Of a stretch of DNA of 15,981 bases, positions 14,706 through 15,981 are shown in pieces. The notes under the pieces were generated by a model. The model searched no databases. It worked only from the letters and a program-made list of their open reading frames with translations, and was not told the origin of the DNA. The translations under genes and the position numbers were made by a program. Numbering within the stretch: position 1 is the stretch's first letter; each line of letters opens with the position of its first letter. The stretch is from Actinomycetota bacterium (GTDB lineage: Bacteria > Actinomycetota > Actinomycetes > S36-B12 > UBA5976), in contig CANFIL010000016.1 of the NCBI GenBank assembly GCA_947447095.1, positions 1 through 15,981 on the forward strand. Reading direction: 5' to 3'.

Positions 14706-15981
14706 GTGCGCTCTCCTGACGAATTACGTCTCGATCATCAAATGGATATGTGACTCCATTAATTTCTTGACCTGATTCATGCCCTTTGCCTAACACTGCA
14801 ACGATGTCGCCATCTTGGGCGAGCACAATTGCTTGGCGAATGGCTAGCTGACGATCTGACACGTTGATCACTTCGGCCGAACCTTCACGTGCGCCGCGTT
14901 CAACTTCTGCACGTATCGCATTCGGTTCCTCGGTGCGAGGATTGTCATCCGTCACAATAACCACATCGGAATGCTGGCTCGCTATCTGTCCCATTGCGAA
15001 ACGCTTCGATGGGTCACGATCTCCACCGCAGCCAATCACAGTGATGAGCTTTCGTGGATTGACTGCACGCAATTCGCTCAAAATCTTGTCAACCGCATCT
15101 GGAGTATGCGCATAATCAACCACTGCTGTGCCAAGGCCACTTGGAGTGACGATCTCGCAACGGCCGGCAACACCAGTGAATGTCTGGATCGACGATGCTG
15201 CCTTCGCTGAATCAAGGCCGATTGCTGAAACAACTGCCATTGCACACAGAGCATTTGAAACATTGAACTGACCAAACATTGGTATTCGAACCGACAGCTT
15301 GTTGCCAACTGGTGTTGTTACTTCAAATGTTGTTTCACCGGCCACATGTGAATGAACTGAACTAGCTGACCAGTCTGCATCCTGCCCAAAAGTTGAAAGT
15401 GGGATGCGTCCGATGCATTGTTCAATTAATGCCTTGCCATACATGTCGTCAGCGTTGATGACACCATGGTTAGTGCTTTCGAACAGCGATGCCTTAGCCG
15501 CGAAGTAATGATCCATGTCACCATGGAAATCCAAGTGATCTTGTGACAAGTTTGTAAATGCCGCCACATCAAAAGTGATTCCCGCAACTCGGGAAAGGGT
15601 CATTGCATGACTTGAAACTTCCATGACGACATGGGTCATGCCTCGCTCTACAAAGTACCCAAGTAGTGCAAACAGATCGGTCGATTCAGGCGTTGTCCGA
15701 ACCCCCGGCAAGTGCTCTTCGCCGCACCACGCACCGAGTGTGCCAATCATGGCAACGTCTACGTTTTGTTCTTTCAAGATATGACGCACCATAGAGGCTG
15801 TCGTTGTCTTGCCGTTCGTTCCAGTAATTCCGAGCATCGTTAGGGAATTTTCAGGATGTCCGTAGACTTCCGCAGCCAGCATGGCCATGTCATGACGCAC
15901 ATCAGCAAGTTCAATTGTTGGCAAGCCGAATGCCTGAGCAACGCGCACGCCATGGGAGTCACTTGCAACAGCTACGGCGCC
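14698..15981 (-). CDS. murE: UDP-MurNAc-L-Ala-D-Glu--meso-diaminopimelate ligase, N-terminus outside window
   Basis: Cytoplasmic ligase that adds the third stem residue. The frame is open to the right window edge and the first visible residues are GAVAVASDSHG, so the gene is cut; 427 residues remain and roughly 70-80 N-terminal residues are missing. Motifs: P-loop GITGTNGKTTTASM, RTTPESTDLF (muropeptide contact), EVSSHAM, NLSQDHLDFHGDMDHYFAAK with the lysine that is carbamylated in the family, DYAHTPDA, GCGGDRDPSKR, then TDDNPRTEEP and GKGHESGQE. DNPR (codons 14935-14946) is the signature of enzymes that take meso-diaminopimelate; lysine-adding enzymes have a different residue than Arg. murF starts inside its last 8 bases. 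Confidence 0.96.
   Translation of the reverse strand, partial: GAVAVASDSHGVRVAQAFGLPTIELADVRHDMAMLAAEVYGHPENSLTMLGITGTNGKTTTASMVRHILKEQNVDVAMIGTLGAWCGEEHLPGVRTTPESTDLFALLGYFVERGMTHVVMEVSSHAMTLSRVAGITFDVAAFTNLSQDHLDFHGDMDHYFAAKASLFESTNHGVINADDMYGKALIEQCIGRIPLSTFGQDADWSASSVHSHVAGETTFEVTTPVGNKLSVRIPMFGQFNVSNALCAMAVVSAIGLDSAKAASSIQTFTGVAGRCEIVTPSGLGTAVVDYAHTPDAVDKILSELRAVNPRKLITVIGCGGDRDPSKRFAMGQIASQHSDVVIVTDDNPRTEEPNAIRAEVERGAREGSAEVINVSDRQLAIRQAIVLAQDGDIVAVLGKGHESGQEINGVTYPFDDRDVIRQESAHA

Noticed and set aside
1..15981. Mobile elements, CRISPR array, tRNA or rRNA genes, or an undescribed system
   Set aside because: Almost every base belongs to a recognised housekeeping gene in a conserved order; no transposase, spaced repeat array, RNA gene or foreign island was seen.

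Overview
This window is a division and cell wall (dcw) cluster of an actinobacterium. The gene order murE-murF-mraY-murD-ftsW-murG-murC-ftsQ-ftsZ-pgeF-yggS-sepF-yggT-divIVA is the one known from Mycobacterium and Streptomyces. Supporting signs are the actinobacterial forms of SepF and DivIVA/Wag31 and the FtsZ tail ending DIPDFLR. ileS lies next to divIVA, as in corynebacteria. Base composition looks near half GC and the genes are very tightly packed, which would suit a small-genome, free-living actinobacterium such as the freshwater Nanopelagicales. That placement is inference; the phylum is secure, the family is not.

Layout. Positions 1-1967 (+) hold the C-terminal part of ileS, of the eukaryote-like type 2. 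A strong bidirectional terminator (1975-2016) separates it from everything else, which lies on the minus strand. Read in transcription order from the right edge, murE (cut by the window end), murF, mraY, murD, ftsW, murG, murC and ftsQ form one chain whose stops and starts overlap or nearly touch. A 120-base gap with inverted and direct repeats precedes ftsZ. ftsZ, pgeF and yggS again overlap. Short gaps then lead to sepF and yggT, and a 103-base gap with a plausible promoter precedes divIVA.

How the genes work together. MurC, MurD, MurE and MurF build the UDP-MurNAc-pentapeptide. MraY and MurG turn it into lipid I and lipid II, and FtsW polymerises lipid II at the septum. FtsQ is part of the membrane divisome, FtsZ forms the ring, SepF tethers FtsZ to the membrane, and DivIVA marks poles and directs wall growth. 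PgeF is a quality-control enzyme for the peptidoglycan stem peptide. YggS and YggT are conserved neighbours with looser links (PLP homeostasis, small membrane protein). The MurE signature DNPR points to meso-diaminopimelate as residue 3 of the stem peptide.

This is an ordinary, well-known locus. I see no mobile element, tRNA, rRNA, CRISPR array or undescribed system. The points most worth a second look are the repeat-rich ftsZ leader with two near-consensus DnaA boxes and a substitution in the usual SSFQL motif of MurD.
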